Below, piece after piece: positions 6,804 to 15,103 of a stretch of 18,557 nt of DNA. Source of the DNA: CALUTH01 sp964452495 (GTDB lineage: Bacteria > Cyanobacteriota > Vampirovibrionia > Gastranaerophilales > Gastranaerophilaceae); contig CAYVMC010000033.1 in NCBI GenBank assembly GCA_964452495.1, forward strand, positions 1-18,557, read 5' to 3'. Position 1 is the stretch's first letter. Each line of letters begins with the position of its first letter. The position numbers and the translations under genes are program-made. The notes under the pieces were generated by a model that was not told where the DNA came from, made no database searches, and worked only from the letters and a program-made list of their open reading frames with translations.

Positions 6804-8414
6804 ATGTTAATGAAAGTGTTAAATCAAATACGAGGTGATTTTTTAGGTGGAATCGTTTCTTCAATTGTTGCACTACCTCAGGCACTTGCTTTTGGAGTAG
6901 CAACTGGTCTCGGTGCAGGCGCAGGTATATGGAGTGCCATTATTCTTTGCTTTATCGCAGGTCTTCTCGGAGGTCCGCTCATATCAGGACCTACAGGCCC
7001 TGTTACAATAATACTTACATCAATGATTTTAACAAACTCTTTTGGGCTGCAAATAATTGTTACAATTATGGCTCTTGCAGCTATCTTTCAGATAATAATC
7101 GGTTTAACCCCGCTGCCCGCAGTTGTTAAATATGTCCCTTATCCAGTAATTTCAGGGTTTATGAATGGTGTAGGAGTATTACTTATTTTTTTACAATTAA
7201 ACCCTCTTGTTGGTCAACCTGTTGTTGCCTCTCCGATTGAAGGGGTGAAAACTCTATTTACCATGCCTGTAAATCAGACTGCATTAATTCTAGGAATTTT
7301 AACACTGGGAATAGTTTTTTTAATACCTAAAAAGATCAACAGAATTTTCCCCTCACAAATTATTGCACTTATCATAATAACCTTTATTTCTATAAAAACA
7401 GGAGCTAATGTTGCAAGAATTTCAGAAATCTCCTTTAATTTCCCTAAACTTGTCAAACCTGCATTAGATTTTAAAATTTTTCTTGACTGCATTCCTTTTG
7501 CATTTATCCTTGCAATTATCGCTTCATCAGAAAGTCTCTTAACAGGTCTTGTAGCAGATTCGCTTACAAAAACAAAAAACTCGCCAAAGAAAATACTTGT
7601 TTCACAAGGAGTAGGAAATTTTTTCTGCGCAATAACAGGCTCTCTGTTCGGTTCTGCAGCAACTATGCGCAGTGCTGCCGCAATTAACGCAGGAGCAACA
7701 ACGAAACTGGTAACAATCATAAATCCGTTAACCCTGCTTACTGTTCTTATATGCTTCTCCGATTTTGCAAAACAAATTCCACTCTGTGTACTTGCTGGTA
7801 TTCTTATAAAAATCGGATACGATATTATTGATACAAAACTGCTCAAAGTTATAAAATATGCGCCCAGAGATGATTTGTACGTACTTGCGGTTGTTTTTCT
7901 ATTAACAGTCTTTTACAACCTTATATTTGCAGTAGGTGCAGGGATTACACTTGCATCAATTCTATATGCCAAAAGAGTTGCAGATAAAACCTCTCTAGGA
8001 GTAAAAACCGTTCAGGATGATGAAATTAATGAACTTGAAAAACAACTGTTTAAAGCTTATAACTACCAGATACGTGCAGTACACATCGACGGACAGTTCT
8101 TTTTCGGCTCCGCAACACAGCTTGTCGCACAATTTGAAGAACAGCTTGGAACAAAATTTCTTATTTTAAACTATGAATCAGATGCTCTGTTAGACATATC
8201 AGCAATTTTTGCACTGGAGGATATTATTATAAGACTGCAGGACCAGAGAGTACGGATTATGCTTGTTATCAAAAACGAAGAAGTGCTTAACCAGTTAAAG
8301 GATTTGAATATTCTGGCACAGGTCGGCAAAGAAAATGTTTTTTACAATGAATACGATGCGATTGACTGTGCAAAGCAGCGGATTAAAAATAAATTCTTCC
8401 CTGCTGAGCAATAG
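6804..8414 (+). CDS. SulP family inorganic anion transporter with STAS domain
   Basis: This is an inner-membrane anion carrier of the SulP/SLC26 family. Known substrates in the family include sulfate, bicarbonate (BicA of cyanobacteria), molybdate and dicarboxylates; the substrate here cannot be told. The N-terminal signature ALPQALAFG leads to GLGAGAG and then LISGPTGPVTII at residues about 20-75, as in the family. About a dozen hydrophobic segments fill residues 10-395. A cytoplasmic STAS domain follows from about 425, with LLDISAIFALED as its conserved turn. ATG 6804 or ATG 6810 could be the start; neither has a Shine-Dalgarno site, and TAAAAT at 6796-6801 would suit a leaderless start at 6810. 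The gene is divergent from fliF and ends 44 nt before the PadR gene. Confidence 0.92.
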   Translation: MLMKVLNQIRGDFLGGIVSSIVALPQALAFGVATGLGAGAGIWSAIILCFIAGLLGGPLISGPTGPVTIILTSMILTNSFGLQIIVTIMALAAIFQIIIGLTPLPAVVKYVPYPVISGFMNGVGVLLIFLQLNPLVGQPVVASPIEGVKTLFTMPVNQTALILGILTLGIVFLIPKKINRIFPSQIIALIIITFISIKTGANVARISEISFNFPKLVKPALDFKIFLDCIPFAFILAIIASSESLLTGLVADSLTKTKNSPKKILVSQGVGNFFCAITGSLFGSAATMRSAAAINAGATTKLVTIINPLTLLTVLICFSDFAKQIPLCVLAGILIKIGYDIIDTKLLKVIKYAPRDDLYVLAVVFLLTVFYNLIFAVGAGITLASILYAKRVADKTSLGVKTVQDDEINELEKQLFKAYNYQIRAVHIDGQFFFGSATQLVAQFEEQLGTKFLILNYESDALLDISAIFALEDIIIRLQDQRVRIMLVIKNEEVLNQLKDLNILAQVGKENVFYNEYDAIDCAKQRIKNKFFPAEQ

Positions 8415-8423
8415 TTACAAATA

Positions 8424-8452
8424 TTGTACACCTATCTGTTTTGTGGTACCCT
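8424..8452 (+). promoter_or_regulatory. Promoter giving a leaderless PadR/DUF512 mRNA
   Basis: TTGTAC (8424-8429) and TACCCT (8447-8452) are 17 nt apart. The TAnnnT hexamer ends 6 nt before the ATG at 8459, which puts initiation at or next to the start codon. There is no ribosome binding site between, which agrees with a leaderless message. Confidence 0.45.
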
Positions 8453-8458
8453 TAACTT

Positions 8459-8965
8459 ATGATTGAACTTCTGATTTTGTATTTATTAAACAAATACCAA
8501 CTTACAATGTATGCACTTACAAAAAAAATTGCGGAAGATTTTTCAATTTACACAAAACCAGGTATAGGAACTATTAAACCCGCACTTGTCAGACTGGAAG
8601 GAAAAGGTTTTATTATCTCCAGACGCTCAATTTCAGAAGGCGGCAGAGTAGCGGTTTATTACACCATCACCGCGCAAGGAATGGAAGAATTAAAACGGCT
8701 TATTGTTACAAGGACATCCGATAATCCGGTAAAATTTTTAAATACCGCTCGTATTAAACTAATCTGTGCATCACTACTTACGCCGCAGGAGCAAGTAAAA
8801 TTAATTGACCAACTTAAACTTAAAGCAGAGAGTATTTATACAAAAACAAATGGAAAAATCGAAAGTGCAGATTTTTACCATAAAATGGTTACTGACAATC
8901 AGTTACAAGAATACAAAAATTTCATATCACTACTAGAAGGAATGAGAAATGGCTGCACTGGTTAG
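8459..8965 (+). CDS. PadR-like winged-helix transcriptional regulator
   Basis: The 168-aa protein has an N-terminal winged helix (residues about 1-80). It starts LLILYLLNKYQLTMYAL, and the helix pair KPGIGTIKPALVRLEGKGFI is followed by a wing with GGRVAVYYTIT, the usual PadR pattern. A helical C-terminal dimerisation region follows. PadR proteins are usually repressors that respond to small molecules and often control neighbouring genes. The reading frame overlaps the DUF512 gene by 17 bp, so the two are co-transcribed, yet nothing here looks like a typical PadR target (transporter or detoxification enzyme) except the upstream SulP gene. Start chosen at the only early ATG, without a Shine-Dalgarno site. 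Confidence 0.85.
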   Translation: MIELLILYLLNKYQLTMYALTKKIAEDFSIYTKPGIGTIKPALVRLEGKGFIISRRSISEGGRVAVYYTITAQGMEELKRLIVTRTSDNPVKFLNTARIKLICASLLTPQEQVKLIDQLKLKAESIYTKTNGKIESADFYHKMVTDNQLQEYKNFISLLEGMRNGCTG

Positions 8966-10220
8966 TGAAGTTCTTGATGGTTCAATTGCAAAAGAACTTG
9001 GTATTACCGCAGGCGATGAAATTTTATCAATTGATGGAATAAAACTCCGGGATATGATTGACTATAAATTTATGACCGCAACGGAAGAATTAACCATAGA
9101 AATACAAAAGTTAAACGGCGAGATTGAAGAAATTGAACTTGAAAAAGATTTTGATGACGATTTAGGGATTATTTTTGAAAGTGCTGTGTTTGATAAAATT
9201 AACCCCTGCTTAAACCATTGTATATTCTGCTTTGTAGACCAGCAGCCCAAAGGACTTAGAAAGACTCTCTATATAAAGGATGATGACTATCGGTTATCAT
9301 ATCTGCAAGGTACATACATAACTTTAACCAATCTAACTGATGAAGACAAAAAACGGATAAAATCGATGAGTCTTGGCCCGTTCTATATTTCTGTACACAC
9401 TACAAATCCAGAGCTGCGGGTTAAGATGCTTAGAAACCCTAATGCTGCCAAAATAATGGATGAATTAAACTGGTTTAAGAAAAATCACATCCCGTTCCAT
9501 ACACAAATAGTACTATGCCCTGGTTTTAATGACGGAGAAGAGCTTGATAGAACCTTAAAAGATTTATCCTCATTGAAAAATTCACTCTTATCGGTTGCTA
9601 TTGTTCCGGTGGGAATTACTAATTTTAGAAAAGATAATTTATTGAAAGAAGTTACCCCTCAAATAGCCGCAGAAACAATAGAAATTGCAAACAAATACAA
9701 AAAAGTCTGCTGTTCCGATGAATTTTTCTTAAAAGCAGGTATTGACATCCCGCCTAAAAAATACTACGGCAACTACCCGCAATTATCGGACGGGGTAGGA
9801 GCTTTAAGACTCCTTCTGGAAGACTTTAAAGAATGCAAGCTGCCCAAATCAATAAATACACCGCTAAAACTTCTTTTCGCCTCATCTGTTGCTGCATACA
9901 GTACAGTAAAACAGATTTCAGACAAATTAAACAAAATAAAAAATCTTGAATGTATAACCACCCCCGTCAAATCTGAGTACTGGGGTAAAAATATTACAGT
10001 TGCAGGATTAATCACTTCCGATGACCTTATAAATACTGTAAAAGATACAGACGCTGATTACATTGTTATCCCCTCTGTTATGCTTAAACCTTATAGTGAA
10101 TACTTTTTAGACGGGAATAACCTTGATTATGTCAAAGAAAGAACTCAAAAAAAATTCCTTGTTATAAATAATAGCTACTCATTTAAAGAGGTTGTAGAAT
10201 TTGTTAACTCCTTTTCATAA
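8949..10220 (+). CDS. PDZ-radical SAM protein of the DUF512 family
   Basis: The 423-aa protein has three parts. A PDZ-like domain (about 2-65, SIAKELGITAGDEILSIDG) comes first. A radical-SAM core follows with the cluster motif CLNHCIFC (Cys 87, 91, 94) and FVDQQPKGLR just after. The C-terminal DUF512 region starts at about 215 and includes FDDDLGI-type and GVG/GALR motifs. The family occurs in cyanobacteria and Firmicutes and is catalogued as a putative Fe-S oxidoreductase; the reaction is unknown. ATG 8949 is preceded by AGAAGGA with 7-nt spacing inside the PadR gene, so the start is firm. This gene is one reason to favour a cyanobacterial-lineage host. Confidence 0.92.
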   Translation: MAALVSEVLDGSIAKELGITAGDEILSIDGIKLRDMIDYKFMTATEELTIEIQKLNGEIEEIELEKDFDDDLGIIFESAVFDKINPCLNHCIFCFVDQQPKGLRKTLYIKDDDYRLSYLQGTYITLTNLTDEDKKRIKSMSLGPFYISVHTTNPELRVKMLRNPNAAKIMDELNWFKKNHIPFHTQIVLCPGFNDGEELDRTLKDLSSLKNSLLSVAIVPVGITNFRKDNLLKEVTPQIAAETIEIANKYKKVCCSDEFFLKAGIDIPPKKYYGNYPQLSDGVGALRLLLEDFKECKLPKSINTPLKLLFASSVAAYSTVKQISDKLNKIKNLECITTPVKSEYWGKNITVAGLITSDDLINTVKDTDADYIVIPSVMLKPYSEYFLDGNNLDYVKERTQKKFLVINNSYSFKEVVEFVNSFS

Positions 10221-10268
10221 TTCGCATTAAAATAGCAATTTTTCGACAAAAAATGTTTTATTAAATAT

Positions 10269-11183
10269 ATGGGAATTAATGATATAAATTTCAATCCGTT
10301 TAATCCGAGGATGAGTGGATATTATAACAGAACAGCAGAGGAATTTAATCCGTTTAATCCTGTTGGTTCAGGCTCAAATATCCTAAATAACAGTACAATA
10401 AATTGTGGTGAAAAATCCAATGTTGATATTGTTGGTGACAATTTCACACACACAACTTCTAAACCCATCAGCAGAGAACTATATGGTATTGATAAATACA
10501 ATGCAATGAGTAGTGCAGAACGCGCACTTATTGAAGTTCCACCAGAAGCAAGAAAACAGATTGATGAAGTCCTGAGTATGACAAATACTATTGAAAAAGA
10601 ACTTAAGCACAGGTATCCGAACGGTGTAAACCTTGTTGGTCTGGGACGTTCCCCATCATTGTTAATGGAAATATTTAAAGCTAAAGGGTATGATACAAAA
10701 ACCTGCGCACTGTCAAACCTTACAGGCGGCGAGTATGACATAAGCGGGAAATACAGTTATTTAAAACAATTGGATACAAACGATGTAAAAGCATATAATG
10801 AATACCTGAAAGAACTCGGACTAACACCGGATAAAATTAAATCAAGCCCCAGACCAACAGTATTTGTTGATTATACACGAACCGGCAACTCTTTACGTAG
10901 TTTTATGGAACTCTTGAAACGCCAGGAAATCGGTATAGGGAATCTGGATAATGTAGCATTTTTGAGTTTAAACAAAGATCTTATGCCAAACCAAACAGCG
11001 GCAGACAAAGCATTAATTGATAAATTCTGGGAAAATCTTGGAATAAAAAACTTTTCTTTCACCCCGCGCGTAAATATCTCGGAAATCGGTAAAGCCAAGG
11101 AAATAGTACACAACTTTAAACCCGCAGAAAGTGCAGTAAAATTTTTACTGCAAGCAGTTAAAGTTATTAAAGGACGAGTATAA
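10269..11183 (+). CDS. Unrecognised protein with FNPFNP repeats and PRTase-like loop
   Basis: The 304-aa protein is not recognised as a known family. The N-terminal 60 residues are Asn-rich and contain FNPFNP twice (8-13 and 26-31), a low-complexity tail without signal peptide. From about residue 65 the protein is globular. GLGRSPSLLMEIF (124-136) and VFVDYTRTGNSLRSF (198-212) look like the first loop and the PRPP-binding loop (hydrophobics-D-x-x-x-T-G-x-S) of phosphoribosyltransferase-type folds, but the usual second acidic residue after the Asp is Tyr. The fold call is inference. ATG 10269 has no Shine-Dalgarno site. The gene follows DUF512 by 48 nt and converges on tyrS. Confidence 0.6.
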   Translation: MGINDINFNPFNPRMSGYYNRTAEEFNPFNPVGSGSNILNNSTINCGEKSNVDIVGDNFTHTTSKPISRELYGIDKYNAMSSAERALIEVPPEARKQIDEVLSMTNTIEKELKHRYPNGVNLVGLGRSPSLLMEIFKAKGYDTKTCALSNLTGGEYDISGKYSYLKQLDTNDVKAYNEYLKELGLTPDKIKSSPRPTVFVDYTRTGNSLRSFMELLKRQEIGIGNLDNVAFLSLNKDLMPNQTAADKALIDKFWENLGIKNFSFTPRVNISEIGKAKEIVHNFKPAESAVKFLLQAVKVIKGRV

Positions 11184-11219
11184 CAAGAATGTCTTTAAGT
11201 CATCACTCCTCTATAAATG

Positions 11220-11235
11220 TACATATAAATATGTA
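11220..11235. terminator. Small palindrome between two convergent genes
   Basis: TACATAT (11220-11226) and ATATGTA (11229-11235) form a 7-bp inverted repeat between the 304-aa gene and tyrS. All pairs but two are A-T and there is no T-run, so a terminator role is only possible. Confidence 0.25.
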
Positions 11236-11240
11236 TAAAG

Positions 11241-12467
11241 CTAAACCGTTACAAGTTTTGCGAATTTTCTTTTACCTGCTTGCAATACTACACCGGATAA
11301 GTTTTCAAGCACGAGTCCCATATCAGAAACCTTTTCACCGTCAAGCTTCACACCACCGCCCTGAATAAGACGTTTCGCCTCGCCTTTTGAGGCTGTAAAT
11401 CCTAACTCTACAAGCAAATCAAGAATGAGTTTCCCGTTACTTACTTCAACCGTTTGGATATCATCAGGAATACCTTTATTTGATACTACATTAATAAAAT
11501 CAGCCTGAGCCGCATCAGCACCGGAATTACCATGGTATTCAGCCGTAATAGTGTGTGCTAGCTTCATTTTTAAATCCCTCGGATTTACACTTGAACTTGC
11601 AATTTGTTCGTCCATTTTATTAAGTTCATCGGCAGAAACATCGGTCAACAATGAATAATAACGTGTAATCATATTATCCGGTATGGACATCAGCTTGCCA
11701 AACATGTCTTTTGCACTATCTGTCAATGAAATACAGTGTTCCGGATAAGTTTTTGACATCTTAACAACACCGTCCGTACCTTCCAAAAGTGGAAGTAAAC
11801 AAACCAGTTGTGGATATTTTTTCCCATAAGCTGTTTGAATATCACGCCCGAGTAATGTATTAAAACGCTGGTCAGTACCGCCAAGTTCTATATCAGCATC
11901 AATCTCTACAGAATCATATGCCTGCATAAGCGGATAGAAAAATTCCACAATAGAAATGGGCTTACCCTCTGCATAACGCTTTGCAAAATCATCTCTTGTC
12001 ATCATTTGAGCAACAGTTACTTTAGAAGAGAGCTTGAGTAAGTCAGTAAAACTCATTTTGTGCAGCCAGTCCGCGTTATTTACAACTTCTGCACCAGATA
12101 CATCAAGCACTTTTGACATTTGTTCAAAGTATGTTTCAGCATTCTTCTCTACTTCTTCTTTACTAAGCGCAGGACGTGTTTCAGATTTTCCTGAGGGGTC
12201 ACCGACCATTGCCGTGGCACCGCCAACAATAAGAACAATTTTATGTCCGAGCTTTTGAAACTCTCTTAATTTACGCATTACTACAGTATGTCCGAGATGT
12301 AAATCCGGACGTGTCGGATCCATGCCGAGCTTTATTCTAAGCGGTTTTCCAGTATCGTGTGCATACTGAAACTTTGCCGCAAGCTCTTCTACACCGCCCG
12401 GCAATATCTCACTATTACGGGCTATCATCCTTGCCTGTTGAATAAATTCCTCTTTTATCTCTGTCAT
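11241..12467 (-). CDS. tyrS: Tyrosyl-tRNA synthetase
   Basis: This enzyme charges tRNA-Tyr with tyrosine in the cytoplasm. The 408-aa protein is class I. The HIGH-type motif is HLGH (57-60), after GMDPTRPDLH. GGTDQ is at 196-200, the second signature is KMSKT (236-240, Thr in place of the more usual Ser), and an S4 RNA-binding domain occupies about 345-405 (SKGEAKRLIQGGGVKLDGEKV). The KLGMDPTRPDLHLGH form is that of the second bacterial TyrRS type. ATG 12467 follows the emrB stop by 3 nt, and AAAGGA within the emrB tail lies 11 nt upstream. It is thus probably co-transcribed with the efflux gene, an unusual arrangement. No T-box leader is visible. Confidence 0.96.
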   Translation of the reverse strand: MTEIKEEFIQQARMIARNSEILPGGVEELAAKFQYAHDTGKPLRIKLGMDPTRPDLHLGHTVVMRKLREFQKLGHKIVLIVGGATAMVGDPSGKSETRPALSKEEVEKNAETYFEQMSKVLDVSGAEVVNNADWLHKMSFTDLLKLSSKVTVAQMMTRDDFAKRYAEGKPISIVEFFYPLMQAYDSVEIDADIELGGTDQRFNTLLGRDIQTAYGKKYPQLVCLLPLLEGTDGVVKMSKTYPEHCISLTDSAKDMFGKLMSIPDNMITRYYSLLTDVSADELNKMDEQIASSSVNPRDLKMKLAHTITAEYHGNSGADAAQADFINVVSNKGIPDDIQTVEVSNGKLILDLLVELGFTASKGEAKRLIQGGGVKLDGEKVSDMGLVLENLSGVVLQAGKRKFAKLVTV

Positions 12468-12470
12468 ACT

Positions 12471-14036
12471 TTATATATTCCTTTCATTATTTTTTATAGT
12501 CCTAACAAGAAAAACCAATGGTATTATTATAATACAAGCAACCGCATAAATCCTAAAACTATCAATAAATGCCCACAGCGTTGCCTGTTGAACCATTTCG
12601 TTATATAAAAGATTTTTCCCCATATATGATGCCGTATTCGGATCAACAGTCGTCATAAACATTGATGAATATGCCTGAAGTTTTTGGTTAAAAATATCAT
12701 TAAGCGGATGAAGTTTTCCGACAAGCATATACTGATGAGCCTGCGAAAATCTTGAAATCATTGTTGAAACAATAGATGTACCTATTGCGCCGCCTATTAT
12801 CTTAAGCAGGTTTTGAAGTCCGCTTGCATTAGTCATCTGTTCATTAGAAATTGTTATAACTGACAGAGAAATAATCGGAACCATTGCAAACCCCATACCC
12901 AAACCAAATATAAAATTCGGGAATTCAACATTAAGCGACGATATTTCAAGGTTTAGAAATCCTAAAATCCACCCTGCCGCTCCCATTAATCCAAGCCCCA
13001 GAGCAACCAGCCATCTATTATCAACCCTATTTGCAAGCTGTCCGCATAATATAAGAGCAATCAAAGCACCCAACCCGCGTGTCATCATAGTTATTCCGCT
13101 CAAAAAGGCATCATACCCCATCATTGACTGTAGAAACTGCGGCAGAATAGCCATTGATGCAAGCATAACCCCCTGCATAACGACCTGTACAAATGTTCCG
13201 ATAAAGTAATTTTTATCTTTCAAAACTGATAAATCAACGAGCGGCTGTTTATTTTTAATCTGGGAAATTACAAAAGCAATTAAGGAAATAACCGATATTA
13301 TTGAAAGTCTTGTAATCAACTTTGAACCGAACCAGTCAAGGTCATTCCCTTTATCCAATACCACCTGTAAAGTTACAAGCCACATAAAAAGGAAGAAAAA
13401 ACCAAGAAAATCTGTCTTTACTCCACCCGCCTGCCTGCGTGCATACGGAGGATCTTCAATAAGTTGTTTTGCAAGTACAAGAGACACTATTCCTATCGGT
13501 ACATTAATAAAGTAAATATATGGCCACGACCAATTAATAGTAAGCCATCCGCCGACAATAGGTCCAATAATCGGAGCTATGACAACAACCAGCCCAAACA
13601 TTGCCATTGCTTTACCACGGACTTTAGGTTCAAAGTTTTCAAGCAAACATGCCTGTGCAATAGGCAAAAGTCCGCCTCCCCCCATCCCCTGAATAATCCT
13701 TGAACATATCATCATTTCATTAGAAGTAGATATCCCGCATAAAAACGATGCAAACGTAAATATAGCAATAGAGAGCATAAAAAAGTTTTTACGCCCCATA
13801 ACCTTAGAAAACCAGCCGACCATTGGAATTATAACACCGCTTGCTACAAGATAACTTGTCAAAATCCACATTGATTCTTGACGACTTATAGAAAAAGAGC
13901 CAGCCATATACGGGAGTGCTACATTTCCAATAGTTTCGTCAAGTACGAACATAAAAGCAGCACCCATTAAAGGTATTGAAGAAAGCCAAGGATTGATTTT
14001 AGGCTTCCACTCTTCTGAGACAATTTCGTTGCCCAT
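12471..14036 (-). CDS. EmrB/QacA-type multidrug efflux MFS transporter (DHA2)
   Basis: This inner-membrane drug/proton antiporter has about 14 membrane helices over 521 residues. Family motifs are LDETIGNVALPYMAG near the N-terminus, GWFSKVMGRKNFF in the first cytoplasmic loop, and the motif-C-like APIIGPIVGGWL in helix 5. Start: an upstream ATG at 14042 is only 1 nt from GAGGA, while ATG 14036 lies 7 nt after it, so 14036 is preferred. No EmrA-type membrane fusion partner or outer-membrane factor is next to it. It is followed by tyrS at 3 nt. Upstream is a 148-bp gap with a near-palindrome. Substrate is unknown. Confidence 0.93.
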   Translation of the reverse strand: MGNEIVSEEWKPKINPWLSSIPLMGAAFMFVLDETIGNVALPYMAGSFSISRQESMWILTSYLVASGVIIPMVGWFSKVMGRKNFFMLSIAIFTFASFLCGISTSNEMMICSRIIQGMGGGGLLPIAQACLLENFEPKVRGKAMAMFGLVVVIAPIIGPIVGGWLTINWSWPYIYFINVPIGIVSLVLAKQLIEDPPYARRQAGGVKTDFLGFFFLFMWLVTLQVVLDKGNDLDWFGSKLITRLSIISVISLIAFVISQIKNKQPLVDLSVLKDKNYFIGTFVQVVMQGVMLASMAILPQFLQSMMGYDAFLSGITMMTRGLGALIALILCGQLANRVDNRWLVALGLGLMGAAGWILGFLNLEISSLNVEFPNFIFGLGMGFAMVPIISLSVITISNEQMTNASGLQNLLKIIGGAIGTSIVSTMISRFSQAHQYMLVGKLHPLNDIFNQKLQAYSSMFMTTVDPNTASYMGKNLLYNEMVQQATLWAFIDSFRIYAVACIIIIPLVFLVRTIKNNERNI

Positions 14037-14076
14037 ATACATATCCTCGTTTTACTAACTTGAATATAATAACTCG

Positions 14077-14096
14077 AATATAAACATTTGTATATT
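14077..14096. promoter_or_regulatory. Near-palindrome upstream of the efflux gene
   Basis: AATATA (14077-14082) and TATATT (14091-14096) flank an 8-nt centre; 8 of 10 pairs match across the 20 bp. GAATATAA is repeated directly at 14062-14069 and 14076-14083. The placement about 45-60 nt before the emrB start would suit an operator, but the AT-richness makes chance likely. Confidence 0.3.
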
Positions 14097-14184
14097 AAAC
14101 TAGAATTTAGGTAAATAATTAAATTCCAGTGCTTTCCTATTGAATTATTAATGCACTTATTGCACCACTGCTTATATAACCTAA

Positions 14185-14679
14185 TTATAATGACGTATCA
14201 AGTTGACATTCAATGGTAGTTCCTGCTTCAATGCACGCGGATTTACCTTTAACAAACCCTATAAAATCAAGCGGAATAAGTATTATTGTACAGGTAAATC
14301 CCCCCATACAAGCTATTACCCAATCACGGTCATCCCCTTGAACCTTTTGCCGCAGCGAGACCATATATTCTTTACCATTGCCATCTTTTATAATTCCATT
14401 TCGTATCTCAATATATCCGCCGCGGCCGGCAAAACCGCGTTTTCTAACTTCTTTGGGTAACAATTCTACTATTGTACCTTTTTTGAAGTATATACCATTT
14501 TTTGTTGAAAAATCAGAAACCAACTCTGCAAGAATAGAATCTGTCATTGTTATACTTTCACTTGTTACAGTTTCAAGTGTTCTGATAACAAACATATTCT
14601 CAATACCTTGAGCCGATACATTCGGAATATTTAAAAATATAAGCAGCAATAAAAAAGTCCCAATTTGTTTTATCATCAT
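14185..14679 (-). CDS. Exported protein of unknown function
   Basis: The 164-aa protein is not recognised. A signal peptide is clear: a Lys-containing start, then LLLLIFLNIPNVSAQ with a likely cut after Ala-x-Ala-like SA. The mature part is rich in Thr and Ser and contains RKRGFAGRGGYIEI. A hydrophobic stretch at about 122-142 (IACMGGFTCTIILIPLDFIG) holds two of the three cysteines of the tail (the third is in KSACIEAG, a fourth in IECQL). The end shows an AxIxAGTTIEC pattern. The start ATG overlaps the TRL-like stop by 4 nt (ATGA), so the two are translationally coupled; ATG 14676 is an alternative. Confidence 0.7.
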   Translation of the reverse strand: MMIKQIGTFLLLLIFLNIPNVSAQGIENMFVIRTLETVTSESITMTDSILAELVSDFSTKNGIYFKKGTIVELLPKEVRKRGFAGRGGYIEIRNGIIKDGNGKEYMVSLRQKVQGDDRDWVIACMGGFTCTIILIPLDFIGFVKGKSACIEAGTTIECQLDTSL

Positions 14680-14993
14680 TCACCATGAACAAGTATTGTT
14701 ATTTTATGAAAAAAGAGAATATTTTTATCAATCCGATCAATAGAATTTATCTTAGTAATACCAGCATCTTCCATAGCTTTCTGAATACTGCAATTACCTG
14801 CAGATACCAGATAGAAATAATTGATACACTTTGCCTCTCCTGTTTTAGTTGGCTTAAAACTTCCATCAAAATAATCAGAAAATGGAGACGTCGTATTATC
14901 ATAAATAATAGCATTTGCTTTAAATAAATCATTTGCCTGCGCTGCGCAGATAGTAAAAATTAATATACCCATAAGTACTAAAATCTTTTTCAT
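14676..14993 (-). CDS. TRL-like family periplasmic protein
   Basis: The 105-aa protein has a signal peptide (KKILVLMGILIFTICAAQA, cut before NDLF). The mature part follows the TRL-like pattern: KTGEAKCINYFYLVSAGNCSI, then AGITKI, then IDRIDKNILFFHKITILVHG. The family is small, often lipid-anchored and of unknown function. Here the position before the cysteine is Ile, so the lipobox is poor and signal peptidase I is more likely. A perfect AAAGGAGGT lies 6 nt before ATG 14993, by far the strongest ribosome site in the window, suggesting high expression. It is coupled to the exported protein downstream and divergent from the XRE regulator. Confidence 0.8.
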   Translation of the reverse strand: MKKILVLMGILIFTICAAQANDLFKANAIIYDNTTSPFSDYFDGSFKPTKTGEAKCINYFYLVSAGNCSIQKAMEDAGITKINSIDRIDKNILFFHKITILVHGE

Positions 14994-15019
14994 ACAAAGA
15001 CCTCCTTTAAATAATTATC

Positions 15020-15048
15020 AATATACCATATAAAATAATTTTATACAA
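15020..15048 (-). promoter_or_regulatory. Promoter of the TRL-like / exported-protein pair
   Basis: On the minus strand TTGTAT (15048-15043) and TATATT (15025-15020) are 17 nt apart, about 26 nt before the ribosome binding site. The whole spacer is occupied by the palindrome at 15029-15045. Confidence 0.5.
15029..15045. promoter_or_regulatory. 17-bp perfect palindrome inside the TRL promoter
   Basis: TATAAAATAATTTTATA reads the same on both strands about a central A. It fills the spacer of the minus-strand promoter, where a bound repressor would block it. It is all A/T, so chance is a real possibility. Confidence 0.4.
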
Positions 15049-15057
15049 ATTTTTATC

Positions 15058-15075
15058 TTGTAAGGGATTTTACAA
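15058..15075. promoter_or_regulatory. Inverted repeat overlapping the XRE-gene -35
   Basis: TTGTAA (15058-15063) and TTACAA (15070-15075) are separated by GGGATT. The right half covers the TTTACA -35 of the XRE gene (15069-15074), the typical geometry of an autoregulatory operator. Confidence 0.45.
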
Positions 15076-15096
15076 ACTTATTACACGCACTAAAAT
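15069..15096 (+). promoter_or_regulatory. Promoter giving a leaderless XRE mRNA
   Basis: TTTACA (15069-15074) and TAAAAT (15091-15096) are 16 nt apart. The hexamer ends exactly 7 nt before ATG 15104. The earlier in-frame ATG (15095) overlaps the hexamer itself, so it cannot be on this transcript. Confidence 0.55.
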
Positions 15097-15103
15097 GTTA
15101 CAC

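Noticed and set aside
7274..7846. Long minus-strand open frame (190 codons) inside the SulP gene
   Set aside because: It is fully inside a well-supported membrane protein gene and has no recognisable domain; a codon-bias shadow.
10322..10741. 139-codon minus-strand frame inside the 304-aa gene
   Set aside because: Antisense to a frame with better composition and recognisable motifs; no ribosome site.
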